Part shown: positions 1 through 8,945 of the stretch, piece after piece
Layout: each line of letters starts with the position of its first letter
Numbering within the stretch: position 1 is the first letter of the stretch
IMG/VR virus record: IMGVR_UViG_3300026097_001119
Coordinates: 1-38,384 of that record
Source: a virus
DNA: 38,384 bases
Strand: one strand, 5' to 3'
The notes under the pieces: generated by a model
What the model was told of the DNA's origin: nothing
Databases searched by the model: none
Seen by the model: only the letters and a program-made list of their open reading frames with translations
Made by a program: the position numbers and the translations under genes

Positions 1-81
1 GTTCAAAAGTCTCTTAATAGATTGCTGCAAATTGATTACACTGTTCGTATTCAAAGTTTAACCGGGTTTAACGAGGTTTAA
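1..81 (+). CDS. C-terminal end of an unidentified gene (partial)
   Basis: The window opens inside a reading frame that runs 26 codons (ending LTGFNEV) to a TAA at 79-81. The next gene starts two bases later and its GAGG ribosome site (73-76) lies inside this frame, so the two are co-transcribed. From its place just ahead of fibre genes it is probably a baseplate or tail protein, but 26 residues are too few to identify it. Confidence 0.6.
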   Translation, partial: VQKSLNRLLQIDYTVRIQSLTGFNEV

Positions 82-83
82 AT

Positions 84-2156
84 ATGCCATATATTGTAAA
101 TTTTACAGATAGTCAAAACAAATTACCCATTACGGTTTTTGACAACACATCGAACACAGACACTAGTTTGACATTTCCAGGCAGAAATGTCACAGGATAC
201 GGACAATTAATAGCTGAAAACTTTTTAGCACTATTAGAAAATTTTGCCAAAGAAACTGAGCCAGTTAATCCGATTGAAGGACAGCTGTGGTACGACACTG
301 CTGACGGTGTTCTTAAATTATGGGATAATGTTAATTGGAAAGCAGCCAGCAATATTCAAAAAGGACCAGTTGAACCTGCAGTTGAACAATCTAAAGTAGG
401 TGAACTATGGGTAGATACAACAAATCAACAGTTATACGTTTTCAGTGGGAGTAGATGGATTTTAGTTGGTCCGGACTTTTCTACAGGATTACGCAGCGGT
501 CCTGTTGTTGAATCAGTAGTTGATTCAGATAATAATGATAAAGTTATTTTAATCTTTTATATTGAAGATGTTCCTTTAATTATTTTTAGTAAAGATAGTT
601 TTACTCCTAAAAACGCCATTAATGGATATGTGACAATTAAGTCAGGATTAAACATCACTTCTTTAGACGTCGGACTTGGTAGTTTTGATACTAAAATTTA
701 CGGAACTGCTATAGCAGCAGAATCTTTAATTGTTGCTGACTCAGAAGTACCATCGACTAGATTTTTACGTTCAGATACTGCAAACACTACTGATTTTGGA
801 TTTAACATTAGGAATAATGCTGGATTAACAGTAGGTGTAGATGGTATTTTTAGTTTATCAGCATCATCAACAACGGCTAAATTATATAATTCAGCATCGG
901 GAAGCAGTATCGATTTACAAGTCAACCAAGATGGCATCCCTTCTACTACATTAAGAGTTATTGGTGATACAGTTGGCATTAACGTTCTGTCACCAAACGA
1001 GGCATTAGAAGTTGATGGAAACATCTTATCTACAAGATCTATAATTTTAACTGATACAACCCCAAGTACAAATTTTGGTAACGGAACAATACGTACCGCA
1101 GGCGGAGTTTCTATAAGTAAAAATTTGTTAGTCGGTGGAGGTGTAGACATAACAGGCACCACAAATACTCAAAATGTTACACCTAAGGATAGTGACATTT
1201 ACGATTTAGGCTCAGTGTCAAAGAGATGGGGAGTTATCAGAACAAAAACATTAGTCGCTGATGTAATTGAAGGAGTACTCGACGGTAATATTTCTGGAAA
1301 TGCATCAACAGCAACCAATTTAAGATTTTCAACTAGCTTTAAACTAGAAGGTGATGTAACATCGCCGACTGTGCAGTTTGACGGTCAGGTCGGCGGATTA
1401 ACAAAGATATTTTCTACAGCACTTACTTCTGAAATCATAAGTAACAAGCCCGAACCATTACCTAATAGATCTCAAGAAAGCGATACTGTTTTAGTATTTA
1501 GATCAGGTACCGGATTAATCAAAGAAACTAGAGATGTATTTGTATCAGACTTAGGAGTTCCTGTCGGTACAATATTGCCTTATTCTGGATCTCAAGCCCC
1601 GTATGGTTATTTGCTTTGTGACGGTAGTGAAGTAGAAAGAACACGATATAGTAAATTATTTGATATTATAGGAACTACATATAACGGATCAACACCGTTA
1701 GTAGGGGTCAATACATATAGATTACCAGACCTTCGAGGAAGATTTCCGTTAGGTAGAGATAATATGGATAACGGATTTACAGTTCCTAATGCACTTGGCA
1801 GCTTTGTAGATGCCGGAGGTGGCAATGTCGATAGGATAGGCGGAACAGAACCTGATAACGTAGGAGCATCAGGAGGGCAATCAACATCAATTCTAACTGT
1901 TAATAATCTTCCTGACCATGAACACGATATGAAAGGTTCAACCGGACAGCAGTATTATGCAACGAGAATTGATACGGCGGTTCCTCTGGATTCTGGATCA
2001 TTCTCAGACAGGGGACCTACTACCCCTGGACAGAGCCAATATCTTCCATCGTCAGGCGGCATCAAAACAGCAGGCAGTGTAGGACAAGAATTCTCTGTAG
2101 TTAACCCATTTTTAACTCTGAACTACATTATTCGTTCAGGACCACCAGCATTTTAA
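84..2156 (+). CDS. short-tail-fibre-like protein with phage tail collar domain
   Basis: This is a 690-residue receptor-binding fibre candidate. Residues 33-130 form an N-terminal module (GRN, then GQLWYD at 66-71 and GELWVD at 106-111, ending LVGP) that recurs in the next three genes and is probably the virion attachment part. The middle is low-complexity beta-rich fibre sequence with a GNISGN element. From about residue 491 (VPVGTILPYSG, then LLCDG and YRLPDLRGRFPLG) it matches the phage tail collar domain known from T4 gp12. About residue 642 it has LPDHEHD; in T4 gp12 an HxH of this kind binds a structural metal, so the same is inferred here. The start is set by a GAGG site 7 bases upstream. 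Its role as the gp12 equivalent is inferred from the domain and context. Confidence 0.85.
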   Translation: MPYIVNFTDSQNKLPITVFDNTSNTDTSLTFPGRNVTGYGQLIAENFLALLENFAKETEPVNPIEGQLWYDTADGVLKLWDNVNWKAASNIQKGPVEPAVEQSKVGELWVDTTNQQLYVFSGSRWILVGPDFSTGLRSGPVVESVVDSDNNDKVILIFYIEDVPLIIFSKDSFTPKNAINGYVTIKSGLNITSLDVGLGSFDTKIYGTAIAAESLIVADSEVPSTRFLRSDTANTTDFGFNIRNNAGLTVGVDGIFSLSASSTTAKLYNSASGSSIDLQVNQDGIPSTTLRVIGDTVGINVLSPNEALEVDGNILSTRSIILTDTTPSTNFGNGTIRTAGGVSISKNLLVGGGVDITGTTNTQNVTPKDSDIYDLGSVSKRWGVIRTKTLVADVIEGVLDGNISGNASTATNLRFSTSFKLEGDVTSPTVQFDGQVGGLTKIFSTALTSEIISNKPEPLPNRSQESDTVLVFRSGTGLIKETRDVFVSDLGVPVGTILPYSGSQAPYGYLLCDGSEVERTRYSKLFDIIGTTYNGSTPLVGVNTYRLPDLRGRFPLGRDNMDNGFTVPNALGSFVDAGGGNVDRIGGTEPDNVGASGGQSTSILTVNNLPDHEHDMKGSTGQQYYATRIDTAVPLDSGSFSDRGPTTPGQSQYLPSSGGIKTAGSVGQEFSVVNPFLTLNYIIRSGPPAF

Positions 2157-2167
2157 GGTAAACACGT

Positions 2168-3973
2168 ATGGCATATTCGATTAATAAAACTGACGGAACT
2201 GTATTAGCAACAGTGGCTGACGGACAAATAGATAATTTTTCCTCTGATATAACTTTAATTGGAAAAAACTATAGTGGGTTCGGCGAGTCGCTAAATGAGA
2301 ATTTTATAAAATTGTTGGAAAATTTTTCTAACAGTGCTCAACCACCTAGGCCTGTTAGAGGCCAGATATGGTTTGATACAAGTGACTTGAAATTAAAAGT
2401 CTATAATGGCACTGGGTTTGTTCCGGTTAGTTCAGCCACTATTTCAAATACTCAGCCTGCTAATTTAGGAATTGGCGACTTATGGTTTAACAATGTTGAT
2501 AAGCAATTATATTTTTTCGACGGCGTAACAACAATATTACTAGGACCAGATTTTTCAGAAAGTCAGGGATTAAGCGGACTTCGAGTCAATAGCATTTTAG
2601 ATTCTTTGAATCAAACGAGAGTAGTGACATATCTTTACACTAACGGTATCTTAATAGGTATTTTTGCAAAAGATGAATTTACTCCTAAACTTCCAATTGA
2701 GGGATTTACTGGAAATATTTTTCCAGGATTTAATGCTGGAAACTTAGAAGGTATTAAATTTAATGTTACTGCTACTAATTCAGAACAATTAGGAAACCAG
2801 CCCGCTACTGCTTATGTAAGAAATGATACTTCTAACATTATTAATGGACAACTAATTCTATCATCAAATCTGGGATTGATCGTTGGAGATGCTAACCAAG
2901 CACAACTGCAAGTACAAGACGGTGATGTCGTTATTGCAAATATTGCATCAAACAAAAGAATTGTGTTAAACGTTAGAAAAAATGTTGAAGTAGAATCAGC
3001 CATTGATATATTGTCAGATACTAGAACAATTAATTTTTATTCTGGAATCGACGATTCTCCTGTTCCCGAATTTAATATGAATGGAAATCTTGTAGTTGAA
3101 GGAAATTTAACAATCAATGGAACTACTTCAACAATCAATACTTCTACAATTTCTGTAGAAGATAAAAATATCGAATTAGCAAACACTGCCGCAGCAAGCG
3201 ATGCATTTGCAGATGGTGGCGGCATTACCTTAAAAGGAACCACTGATCACACACTGATATGGACAGATGCTAGCAGAGCATGGAATAGTTCAGAACATAT
3301 TAATTTAGAAAGTTCTACTAGCGTTCCTAATCCTGCATATAAAATTAATGGAGTTACAATTTTAACTCCTGACGAGTGTTTTGTTACACAATTTCCGAAT
3401 GTAACTCAGTTAGGAAAACAGAACGTAGTAAGGGTCGGACCAGGAATTGTAAGCGATCCTTGGGTTCTTCAGATAGAGAACACGAGAATTAGCACTGTAT
3501 CTAATAATGACGATATTGAATTAGAACCTGACGGTACTGGCAATATTGTGTTAATCGGAAGTCCGAAGATTGTTGGGCTCGCAGATCCTGAAAATCAACA
3601 AGATGCTACTACTAAAGAATATGTCGATAATACAATTGAAACGAGAAACATTGTGTTAAGTTTGGATATTTCCGATGGTATTTCCAACTCAGGGATCGCA
3701 GATATTTTAGAGCAAATTGCACCCACAAGCGAATATAGAAATGGCACTTTAGCTAGGATTTTATGTACTTTTGTGACAAATTCCACTACTACGTTAGATA
3801 TTAACCCGTTAGTTACTACTAATGTAGATGTTTTTAATCAGCCAACAGGCGTTGCCGAAGCAATTACATCTATATCAATCGCACCTGCAACAGTTTCAGC
3901 ACCTACGATATCAACTATCAGGATTATTAAAGTATTTCAGATAGCTGGGGGAGCATGGACATTTATCTCTTAA
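2168..3973 (+). CDS. fibre-like virion structural protein (paralogue 2)
   Basis: This 601-residue protein repeats the N-terminal module of its neighbours: GKNYSGFGE near residue 32, NENFIKLLENF, GQIWFD at 65-70, GDLWFN at 103-108 and LLGP at 124-127. The middle holds an NGTTSTINTSTISVEDKNIELAN-like segment of a kind common in marine T4-like tail proteins, followed by a DGTGNI segment and ATTKEYVDN, which often precedes a trimeric stalk. It lacks the collar domain of the first gene and the C-terminal domain of the next two, so its tip is different. It begins 11 bases after the previous stop, with AAGG upstream. A baseplate-attached fibre or tail-pin part is likely. No receptor or enzymatic function can be read from it. 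Confidence 0.75.
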   Translation: MAYSINKTDGTVLATVADGQIDNFSSDITLIGKNYSGFGESLNENFIKLLENFSNSAQPPRPVRGQIWFDTSDLKLKVYNGTGFVPVSSATISNTQPANLGIGDLWFNNVDKQLYFFDGVTTILLGPDFSESQGLSGLRVNSILDSLNQTRVVTYLYTNGILIGIFAKDEFTPKLPIEGFTGNIFPGFNAGNLEGIKFNVTATNSEQLGNQPATAYVRNDTSNIINGQLILSSNLGLIVGDANQAQLQVQDGDVVIANIASNKRIVLNVRKNVEVESAIDILSDTRTINFYSGIDDSPVPEFNMNGNLVVEGNLTINGTTSTINTSTISVEDKNIELANTAAASDAFADGGGITLKGTTDHTLIWTDASRAWNSSEHINLESSTSVPNPAYKINGVTILTPDECFVTQFPNVTQLGKQNVVRVGPGIVSDPWVLQIENTRISTVSNNDDIELEPDGTGNIVLIGSPKIVGLADPENQQDATTKEYVDNTIETRNIVLSLDISDGISNSGIADILEQIAPTSEYRNGTLARILCTFVTNSTTTLDINPLVTTNVDVFNQPTGVAEAITSISIAPATVSAPTISTIRIIKVFQIAGGAWTFIS

Positions 3974-3998
3974 CAGTTAAATACATAGGGAGCGAGTT

Positions 3999-5804
3999 AT
4001 GGCATATGTAATAAACAAATTTGATGGCACACCGTTAGTAGTACTTGAAGACGGCACACTAGATACTAGTACTAGCATAGGGTTACTGGGAAGAAATTAT
4101 ATAGGATACGGAGAAATTCAAAACGAAAATTTTCTATTCTTGCTTGAAAATTTCGCTAACACTGCTCCGCCATCTGTGCCGATTACAGGACAAACTTGGT
4201 ATGATAAAAATACCGAATCCCTTAATGTGTATACTGGCACTACTTGGACTTCTGTAAATTCGGCAATTCTTAGTGATACCGCTCCTACAGCAACTTCTGG
4301 ATCATTGTGGTACAATACGTTATCTAATCAATTATTCTTATTTAACATTGATAGCTGGGATCTAATAGGTCCAGAAGCAATCGCAGGGTTTGGTGCTACT
4401 AAATTTGAAAGTACAGGAATTCCGGACAGGAATGAAACTATTAGACCAGTTATTAAGATATTCATCGATGATACTCTGATTGGTATTTGTTCAAAAGATT
4501 CGTTTGATGTAAGTTTAACAAACACTATTCCGAATTTTCCTACATTACAAGCAGGAATTACTCTGTCACCAGTTCACACATTTGCAGGATCACTAACAGG
4601 CAATGCCACAACTGCTACACGATTAGAAACAGGCAAAAGAATTAACAACGTGTTATTTGACGCTTCGTCTGATATCACTATTAAAGCCAGTACAACTAAT
4701 CTGTTAAAACGTGGAGATTATTTAACAGGCACCAATTTTGATGGCTCTCAAGAAATAACCTGGAATGTAGATGCTAGTTCTAGTAACAGTATTGGCAAAA
4801 TTGTTGCAAGAGACAGTGCAGGAAATTTTTCTGCAGGAACAATTACATCTGATTTATTTGGTAATGTTGTCGGTAACGTTACATCTACGTCTGGTACAAG
4901 CACATTTAATAGAGTAGAAGCCAACGAATTCGTCGGAGCAACATTATCAGGAAATGCATTTTCAGCCACTAAATTACAAACTGGAAGAAAAATTAATAAT
5001 GTTATTTTCGACGGCACCCGAGATGTAACAATACCAGTTTCCGGTTTAGACATCACAGGCGAAAACTTAGCACCAAATGTAATTAAATCTAATATTACAA
5101 CATTGGGAAAGTTAAACGCTTTACAAGTTAGAGACTCGGGAATAACAGTTGGTGACAGTAATGATATAAATTTTTTTATTGAACAAAGTCAATTTCCGAC
5201 ATTTCTTATTAACAACGGCCAAGGATTAAGAATTTCTCTTCTAGATACTAAACAAGCAGGTAATCAAGCTAATTTTGAATTTATGCCCAGTGACATAGCA
5301 TTATCTGCAGGTGGCAATAATGATCCTGCATTTGTTGGCGATTCCGATTCTAAATGTAACATAGGATTACCTTCAAGAACGTTTGGAAATGTATATGCAG
5401 ATTTTTTCAGAGGCATTGCTACTTCAGCACAATATGCTGATCTAGCAGAAAACTATTCTTCTGATGCTCCTTATGAAGCAGGTACAGTCATAGAGTTCGG
5501 CGGCAAATGCGAAGTAACCATTGCAGACGATGAAAGTAAAAGAATAGCAGGTATTGTATCAGATAAGCCCGCATACCTAATGAACTCAGAATGTCAAGGT
5601 GAATTTGTTGTTCCTGTTGCATTACAGGGAAGAGTAATATGTAATGTTCAAGGACATATTAAAAAAGGTGACATGTTGATAAGTTCAGGACGCGGGTACG
5701 CCAAAGCTTGTGATAATCCTAAATTAGGCAGTGTTATCGGCAAAGCGTTAGAAGATTTTAATGGATCACAAGGCACAATTGAAGTGGTTGTAGGCAGATT
5801 ATAA
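3999..5804 (+). CDS. fibre-like virion structural protein (paralogue 3)
   Basis: The 601-residue product has the shared N-terminal module (GRNYIGYGE about residue 31, GQTWYD at 64-69). The middle contains two copies of a 28-residue repeat of the phage-tail-repeat type, with cores GKRINNVLFD and GRKINNVIFD, 351 bases apart. From about residue 470 (AQYADLAENY, then DAPYEAGTV) to the end it has a compact C-terminal domain that is also at the end of the next gene. That domain recurs in structural proteins of marine T4-like phages, but its function is not established. Cysteines occur only in the last third of the protein apart from one near residue 170. The start follows a GGGAGCGAG stretch, giving a strong ribosome site. 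Confidence 0.75.
   Translation: MAYVINKFDGTPLVVLEDGTLDTSTSIGLLGRNYIGYGEIQNENFLFLLENFANTAPPSVPITGQTWYDKNTESLNVYTGTTWTSVNSAILSDTAPTATSGSLWYNTLSNQLFLFNIDSWDLIGPEAIAGFGATKFESTGIPDRNETIRPVIKIFIDDTLIGICSKDSFDVSLTNTIPNFPTLQAGITLSPVHTFAGSLTGNATTATRLETGKRINNVLFDASSDITIKASTTNLLKRGDYLTGTNFDGSQEITWNVDASSSNSIGKIVARDSAGNFSAGTITSDLFGNVVGNVTSTSGTSTFNRVEANEFVGATLSGNAFSATKLQTGRKINNVIFDGTRDVTIPVSGLDITGENLAPNVIKSNITTLGKLNALQVRDSGITVGDSNDINFFIEQSQFPTFLINNGQGLRISLLDTKQAGNQANFEFMPSDIALSAGGNNDPAFVGDSDSKCNIGLPSRTFGNVYADFFRGIATSAQYADLAENYSSDAPYEAGTVIEFGGKCEVTIADDESKRIAGIVSDKPAYLMNSECQGEFVVPVALQGRVICNVQGHIKKGDMLISSGRGYAKACDNPKLGSVIGKALEDFNGSQGTIEVVVGRL
4599..4682 (+). repeat. 28-codon fibre repeat, copy 1
   Basis: Copy 1 of an internal in-frame repeat in the third fibre gene. 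Its core reads ATRLETGKRINNVLFD, followed by a DITI end. It is the same length (84 bases) and reading phase as copy 2 at 4950-5033. The pattern resembles the phage tail repeat type seen in many fibre proteins. Confidence 0.75.
4950..5033 (+). repeat. 28-codon fibre repeat, copy 2
   Basis: Copy 2 of the internal repeat. The core reads ATKLQTGRKINNVIFD, followed by DVTI. The amino acids are closer to copy 1 than the bases are, which suggests an old duplication held by selection on the fold. Confidence 0.75.
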
Positions 5805-5817
5805 TGTTGAGTTTTGC

Positions 5818-5825
5818 GATAAATA
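5818..5825 (+). promoter_or_regulatory. possible T4-type late promoter (GATAAATA)
   Basis: GATAAATA lies in the 43-base gap before the fourth fibre gene, 22 bases ahead of its ATG. It differs in one base from the T4 late consensus TATAAATA, and the placement fits late transcription of a structural gene. An eight-base AT-rich match can arise by chance, so this is tentative. Confidence 0.4.
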
Positions 5826-5847
5826 ATAGATGAGTATGGAGCTATAG

Positions 5848-7617
5848 ATGGCATATCAAGTAGACCGATTTAACGGAACATTTTTAGTATCAGTAGACGA
5901 TGGAACTATTGATACCACAACAGATTTACGACTTGTAGGTAAAAATTATGCCGGATATGGAGAACTTCAGAACGAAAATTTTTTACATTTATTAGAAAAT
6001 TTTGCCAACACAACAGCACCGCCAAGGGCTATATCCGGTCAAATTTGGTATGATAGCGGCAATAAAAAGTTAAAATTTTACGACGGCACTAGATTTAAAA
6101 CAGCATCTGGTGCTGAAATCGGTACAACAGCTCCACCGGGATTACAGATTGGCGAATTTTGGTTTGACACTAGTTCGGAACAATTATATGCATGGAATGG
6201 AACAGAATTTGTTTTAGTTGGCCCGGAATCGCCCCCAGACATTGGTGCTTCGGCGGTAGTATCAGAAGTAGTTAAAGATACGCTAGGAACTAATCACTCA
6301 ATTGCAAAACTACAATCATCGAGTGTTGTACTCGCTATAATCAGTAAAGATGAATTTGATTTAGATAATGTGCTCAATCCAATAACAGGGTTTAATCGAA
6401 TCAAAAAAGGATTTACATTAGTTAATACAGGTGATACTACAGGAATTACTGCCGATGACCACTACTATTGGGGCACATCATCAAATTCTCTAAAACTTGG
6501 CGGATTTGATGCAAGCGACTTTTTAAAAACCGCAAATGCTGTTTTTGATCAAGATGTTACCTTTTCCGACACCGGATTTACTGTAGGTGATCAAAATGAT
6601 CTAAGAATAAGGATAGAAAACGGCGACGAATCTATTATCGAAAATAGACTAGGTAATACAATTACTTTTAGAATTCGTTTATCAGACAGCGATCAACGAA
6701 ACGTTTTTAATATTACACCTTCGGGAATTTTGCCAGGAATTACAGATTTTTACGACCTAGGAAGTGCAGTTAATAAATGGCAATCTGTTTACTCGACTGA
6801 TTTTTATGGAAATTTGACCGGAAACGTAGCGGGAAATTCTACTGGTACTCATAAAGGTAATATATTATCTAGCGACGACACAGTTGCATATGATTCGACA
6901 AACAAAACATTCTTCGGAACAGTGGGTAGTACGACAGAATTAGCACTTCTTTACGGAAACGTCGTAGGAAACATCACAGGAAATGCAACAAATTCTCTAG
7001 CATTAAATGGATTAACCGGAGATCAAGGAGCTGTAGCATCAACTGTGGTATTACGTGATCAGAGTGCTAATATAACAGCTACTAGATTTATCGGAATTAC
7101 TGACAAAGCAGATCGACTCAAAATTGATAATTCAGCGTCAGATACTGATCCGGATTATAAGACAGCAAAAACCACGGCAGCAGCCAACAGTATTGCAGCA
7201 AGAGACGGCTCAGGAAATCTAATAGCAAACATATTTCAAGGTACTGCAACCGCAGCTAGGTATGCGGACTTGGCAGAGAAATATTTATCTGATGCTCCTT
7301 ACGAAGCAGGTACAGTCGTTGTTATTGGTGGCGAAAAAGAAATTACAGCATCCTCTAAAGGCCAACGAGCAGTAGGAGTAATTAGTGCTAATCCGGCATT
7401 TATGATGAATAAGGATCTCGAAGGCGGTGTATACGTAGCATTAAAAGGAAGAGTTCCAGTTAAGACTACTGGCATAGTTAATAAAGGAGACAGGCTGATA
7501 GCTAACGACAACGGAACAGCATCAGTTGCTTCACAATTCGACATCAATATATTTGCAATAGCACTCGAAACTAGTTCTACGTCTGCAATAAATATAATCG
7601 AAGCAGTTGTATTGTAA
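5848..7617 (+). CDS. fibre-like virion structural protein (paralogue 4)
   Basis: This 589-residue protein is the closest partner of the preceding gene. It has the same N-terminal module (GKNYAGYGEL about residue 31, QNENFLHLLENFANT, GQIWYD at 64-69, LVGPE near 129) and the same C-terminal domain (ARYADLAEKY, DAPYEAGTV, then GRVPVKTTG and NKGDRLIAND). The middle has GNLTGN and GNVVGN elements typical of fibre shafts and no copy of the 28-residue repeat. A GGAG at 5838-5841, six bases before the ATG, fixes the start. It is probably a virion fibre or baseplate-attached protein made late in infection. The two shared ends around unlike middles suggest modular exchange of the shaft. Confidence 0.75.
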   Translation: MAYQVDRFNGTFLVSVDDGTIDTTTDLRLVGKNYAGYGELQNENFLHLLENFANTTAPPRAISGQIWYDSGNKKLKFYDGTRFKTASGAEIGTTAPPGLQIGEFWFDTSSEQLYAWNGTEFVLVGPESPPDIGASAVVSEVVKDTLGTNHSIAKLQSSSVVLAIISKDEFDLDNVLNPITGFNRIKKGFTLVNTGDTTGITADDHYYWGTSSNSLKLGGFDASDFLKTANAVFDQDVTFSDTGFTVGDQNDLRIRIENGDESIIENRLGNTITFRIRLSDSDQRNVFNITPSGILPGITDFYDLGSAVNKWQSVYSTDFYGNLTGNVAGNSTGTHKGNILSSDDTVAYDSTNKTFFGTVGSTTELALLYGNVVGNITGNATNSLALNGLTGDQGAVASTVVLRDQSANITATRFIGITDKADRLKIDNSASDTDPDYKTAKTTAAANSIAARDGSGNLIANIFQGTATAARYADLAEKYLSDAPYEAGTVVVIGGEKEITASSKGQRAVGVISANPAFMMNKDLEGGVYVALKGRVPVKTTGIVNKGDRLIANDNGTASVASQFDINIFAIALETSSTSAINIIEAVVL

Positions 7618-7627
7618 AGGAAAATAA

Positions 7628-8539
7628 ATGGCAATTGGTGATATAATTTCAGCAGATGATTACAATTCTATAAGGAATAAAATTGTTCCTGTTATAGGAG
7701 CGGGATCAGGAAACAGCGGATATGGACAACTAGTTCAAAGTTCAGCAGTTTCTGCAGGTAATATAGTCACAAAATCTCAATGGGATAATTTAAGATTTGA
7801 TATTTATAATTCATTGATACACCAAACAGGATCAGCACCTAATATTACAAACGTAGCAATAAACAGTGTAATCCGATACGGAGCTGCTCAGCCTGTATTT
7901 CAATACGATACATTGTCAACTACAGCAGTTACTAACAGATTTGATTTAGGGACAGGAAGATTTGCTACACTAGCCGGTGATACTACATCGAGAAACTTTA
8001 CTTGGTCTACTTCTGCTACAGCAACAGTGACTGTCACTTTCGCCACATCAAACCAGGCAAGATTCTTTTTTAATTCTGGCGGAAAGATAAGATTTACTAG
8101 TTCGTTAGGCAATAACGGCGACTCAAAATCTCAAAATACTTCATGGATTAATTTGTTAGCTGGAGCAGGAACGCGTCAGTTCGGCGGTAACACTCCGTCT
8201 GTAAATTTTTATACGTTAACTAGTTCTTATCAAACTTGGTTTACTACTACGGCAACAAGTCCTTATGCACAAAATAATTATAGATTAGACGCATTATGTA
8301 ATGTCGCCAACAATAGTTCCGGTACAGCAAATTCGGTAACATTTCGTGCTGTATGGACAGACGGGTACACAGATCCGCCAGGCGGAGCGCCTGGACAATT
8401 CCCCCCAGAAGACGGTGTTAATGGTACACTAAGTTTAATAGTTGATCAAATAAAAGCAACTGGCGATATATTGCCTTCTGGGTCGTTTACTATTGCCGGA
8501 CCAGCATCAATAACAGCATCTACAATATCAGGATCATAA
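7628..8539 (+). CDS. putative virion structural protein
   Basis: The 303-residue product opens MAIGDIISADDYNSIRNKI and has a GSGNSGYGQ stretch near residue 30, then a long Ser/Thr/Asn-rich body with no cysteine-rich or enzymatic motif. It ends with a Ser/Thr/Ile-rich tail. Proteins with this opening are known in marine T4-like phages as virion structural proteins of undefined role; that link is from memory of the family. It follows the fourth fibre gene by 10 bases with AAGGA upstream, so it belongs to the same late transcript. It may be a fibre accessory or tip protein. There is no signal peptide and no membrane segment. Confidence 0.6.
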   Translation: MAIGDIISADDYNSIRNKIVPVIGAGSGNSGYGQLVQSSAVSAGNIVTKSQWDNLRFDIYNSLIHQTGSAPNITNVAINSVIRYGAAQPVFQYDTLSTTAVTNRFDLGTGRFATLAGDTTSRNFTWSTSATATVTVTFATSNQARFFFNSGGKIRFTSSLGNNGDSKSQNTSWINLLAGAGTRQFGGNTPSVNFYTLTSSYQTWFTTTATSPYAQNNYRLDALCNVANNSSGTANSVTFRAVWTDGYTDPPGGAPGQFPPEDGVNGTLSLIVDQIKATGDILPSGSFTIAGPASITASTISGS

Positions 8540-8550
8540 ATTAGAATATC

Positions 8551-8586
8551 TATATAATAGTACATAAATAATGTACGTATATTATA
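8551..8586. other. imperfect inverted repeat between fibre genes and sugar/radical SAM operon
   Basis: The arms 8551-8565 and 8571-8586 pair around a five-base loop (8566-8570). The inner GTACAT/ATGTAC is perfect; the outer AT-rich part pairs with a bulge. It overlaps a possible late promoter and lies in the only gap between the structural block and the 18-gene array. It could be a weak RNA hairpin or a protein-binding site. There is no T-run after it, so it is not a standard terminator. Confidence 0.4.
8563..8570 (+). promoter_or_regulatory. possible T4-type late promoter (CATAAATA)
   Basis: CATAAATA differs in one base from the T4 late consensus TATAAATA and lies 24 bases before the ATG at 8595. 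If used, transcription would start past 8571, which supports the later ATG as the true start of the next gene. It would be the promoter for the 18-gene array. Tentative because of the AT-rich setting. Confidence 0.4.
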
Positions 8587-8594
8587 GGTATCTT

Positions 8595-8945
8595 ATGGAC
8601 GAACAACTTAAAGCAGCATTAGAATTTGCCAATTATTCTCAAACATTAGCAATACAAAAAAAAACACTAAAAGAAAAAATTGATGCTCGATTGACCTATG
8701 GATGCAACGGTGGCATTTTTAAGATCGATAGATCATTAATTACATTCGTACAACTATTGATCGACCAAGAAAGACTTGAAAATGTTCCGTTACTTGACAT
8801 TAATGACACTCCGATCTTAATCACTAACTTAGTAGAATTTCGAGATGATATTTTAGATCGATACTTTACATCAGTATACGAATATTACGATCAATATGAA
8901 CACATCAAGAAATCTAGATCTGTTGAGAAGATAATCGATCTATGA
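8595..8945 (+). CDS. conserved phage-type protein of unknown function
   Basis: This 116-residue product is not recognised. It opens MDEQLKAALEFANYSQTLAIQ, with a charged helical first third, then a LITFVQLLIDQERLENVPLLD core and an acidic, tyrosine-rich end. No enzyme motif is seen. An ATG at 8571 in the same frame would add eight residues (MYVYYRYL), but the ATG at 8595 has AGG six bases upstream, and the earlier one has no ribosome site and falls inside the inverted repeat. It is the first gene of the array and its stop overlaps the next start by ATGA. Its size and charge would suit an adaptor or tail-assembly factor, which is only a guess. Confidence 0.6.
   Translation: MDEQLKAALEFANYSQTLAIQKKTLKEKIDARLTYGCNGGIFKIDRSLITFVQLLIDQERLENVPLLDINDTPILITNLVEFRDDILDRYFTSVYEYYDQYEHIKKSRSVEKIIDL

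Noticed and set aside
8551-8590. Intrinsic terminator after the fibre genes
   Set aside because: The hairpin is AT-rich and imperfect with no T-run following.
8571-8594. Earlier ATG for the gene at 8595
   Set aside because: No ribosome site, and it lies in the inverted repeat and at or before the expected start of the possible late promoter.
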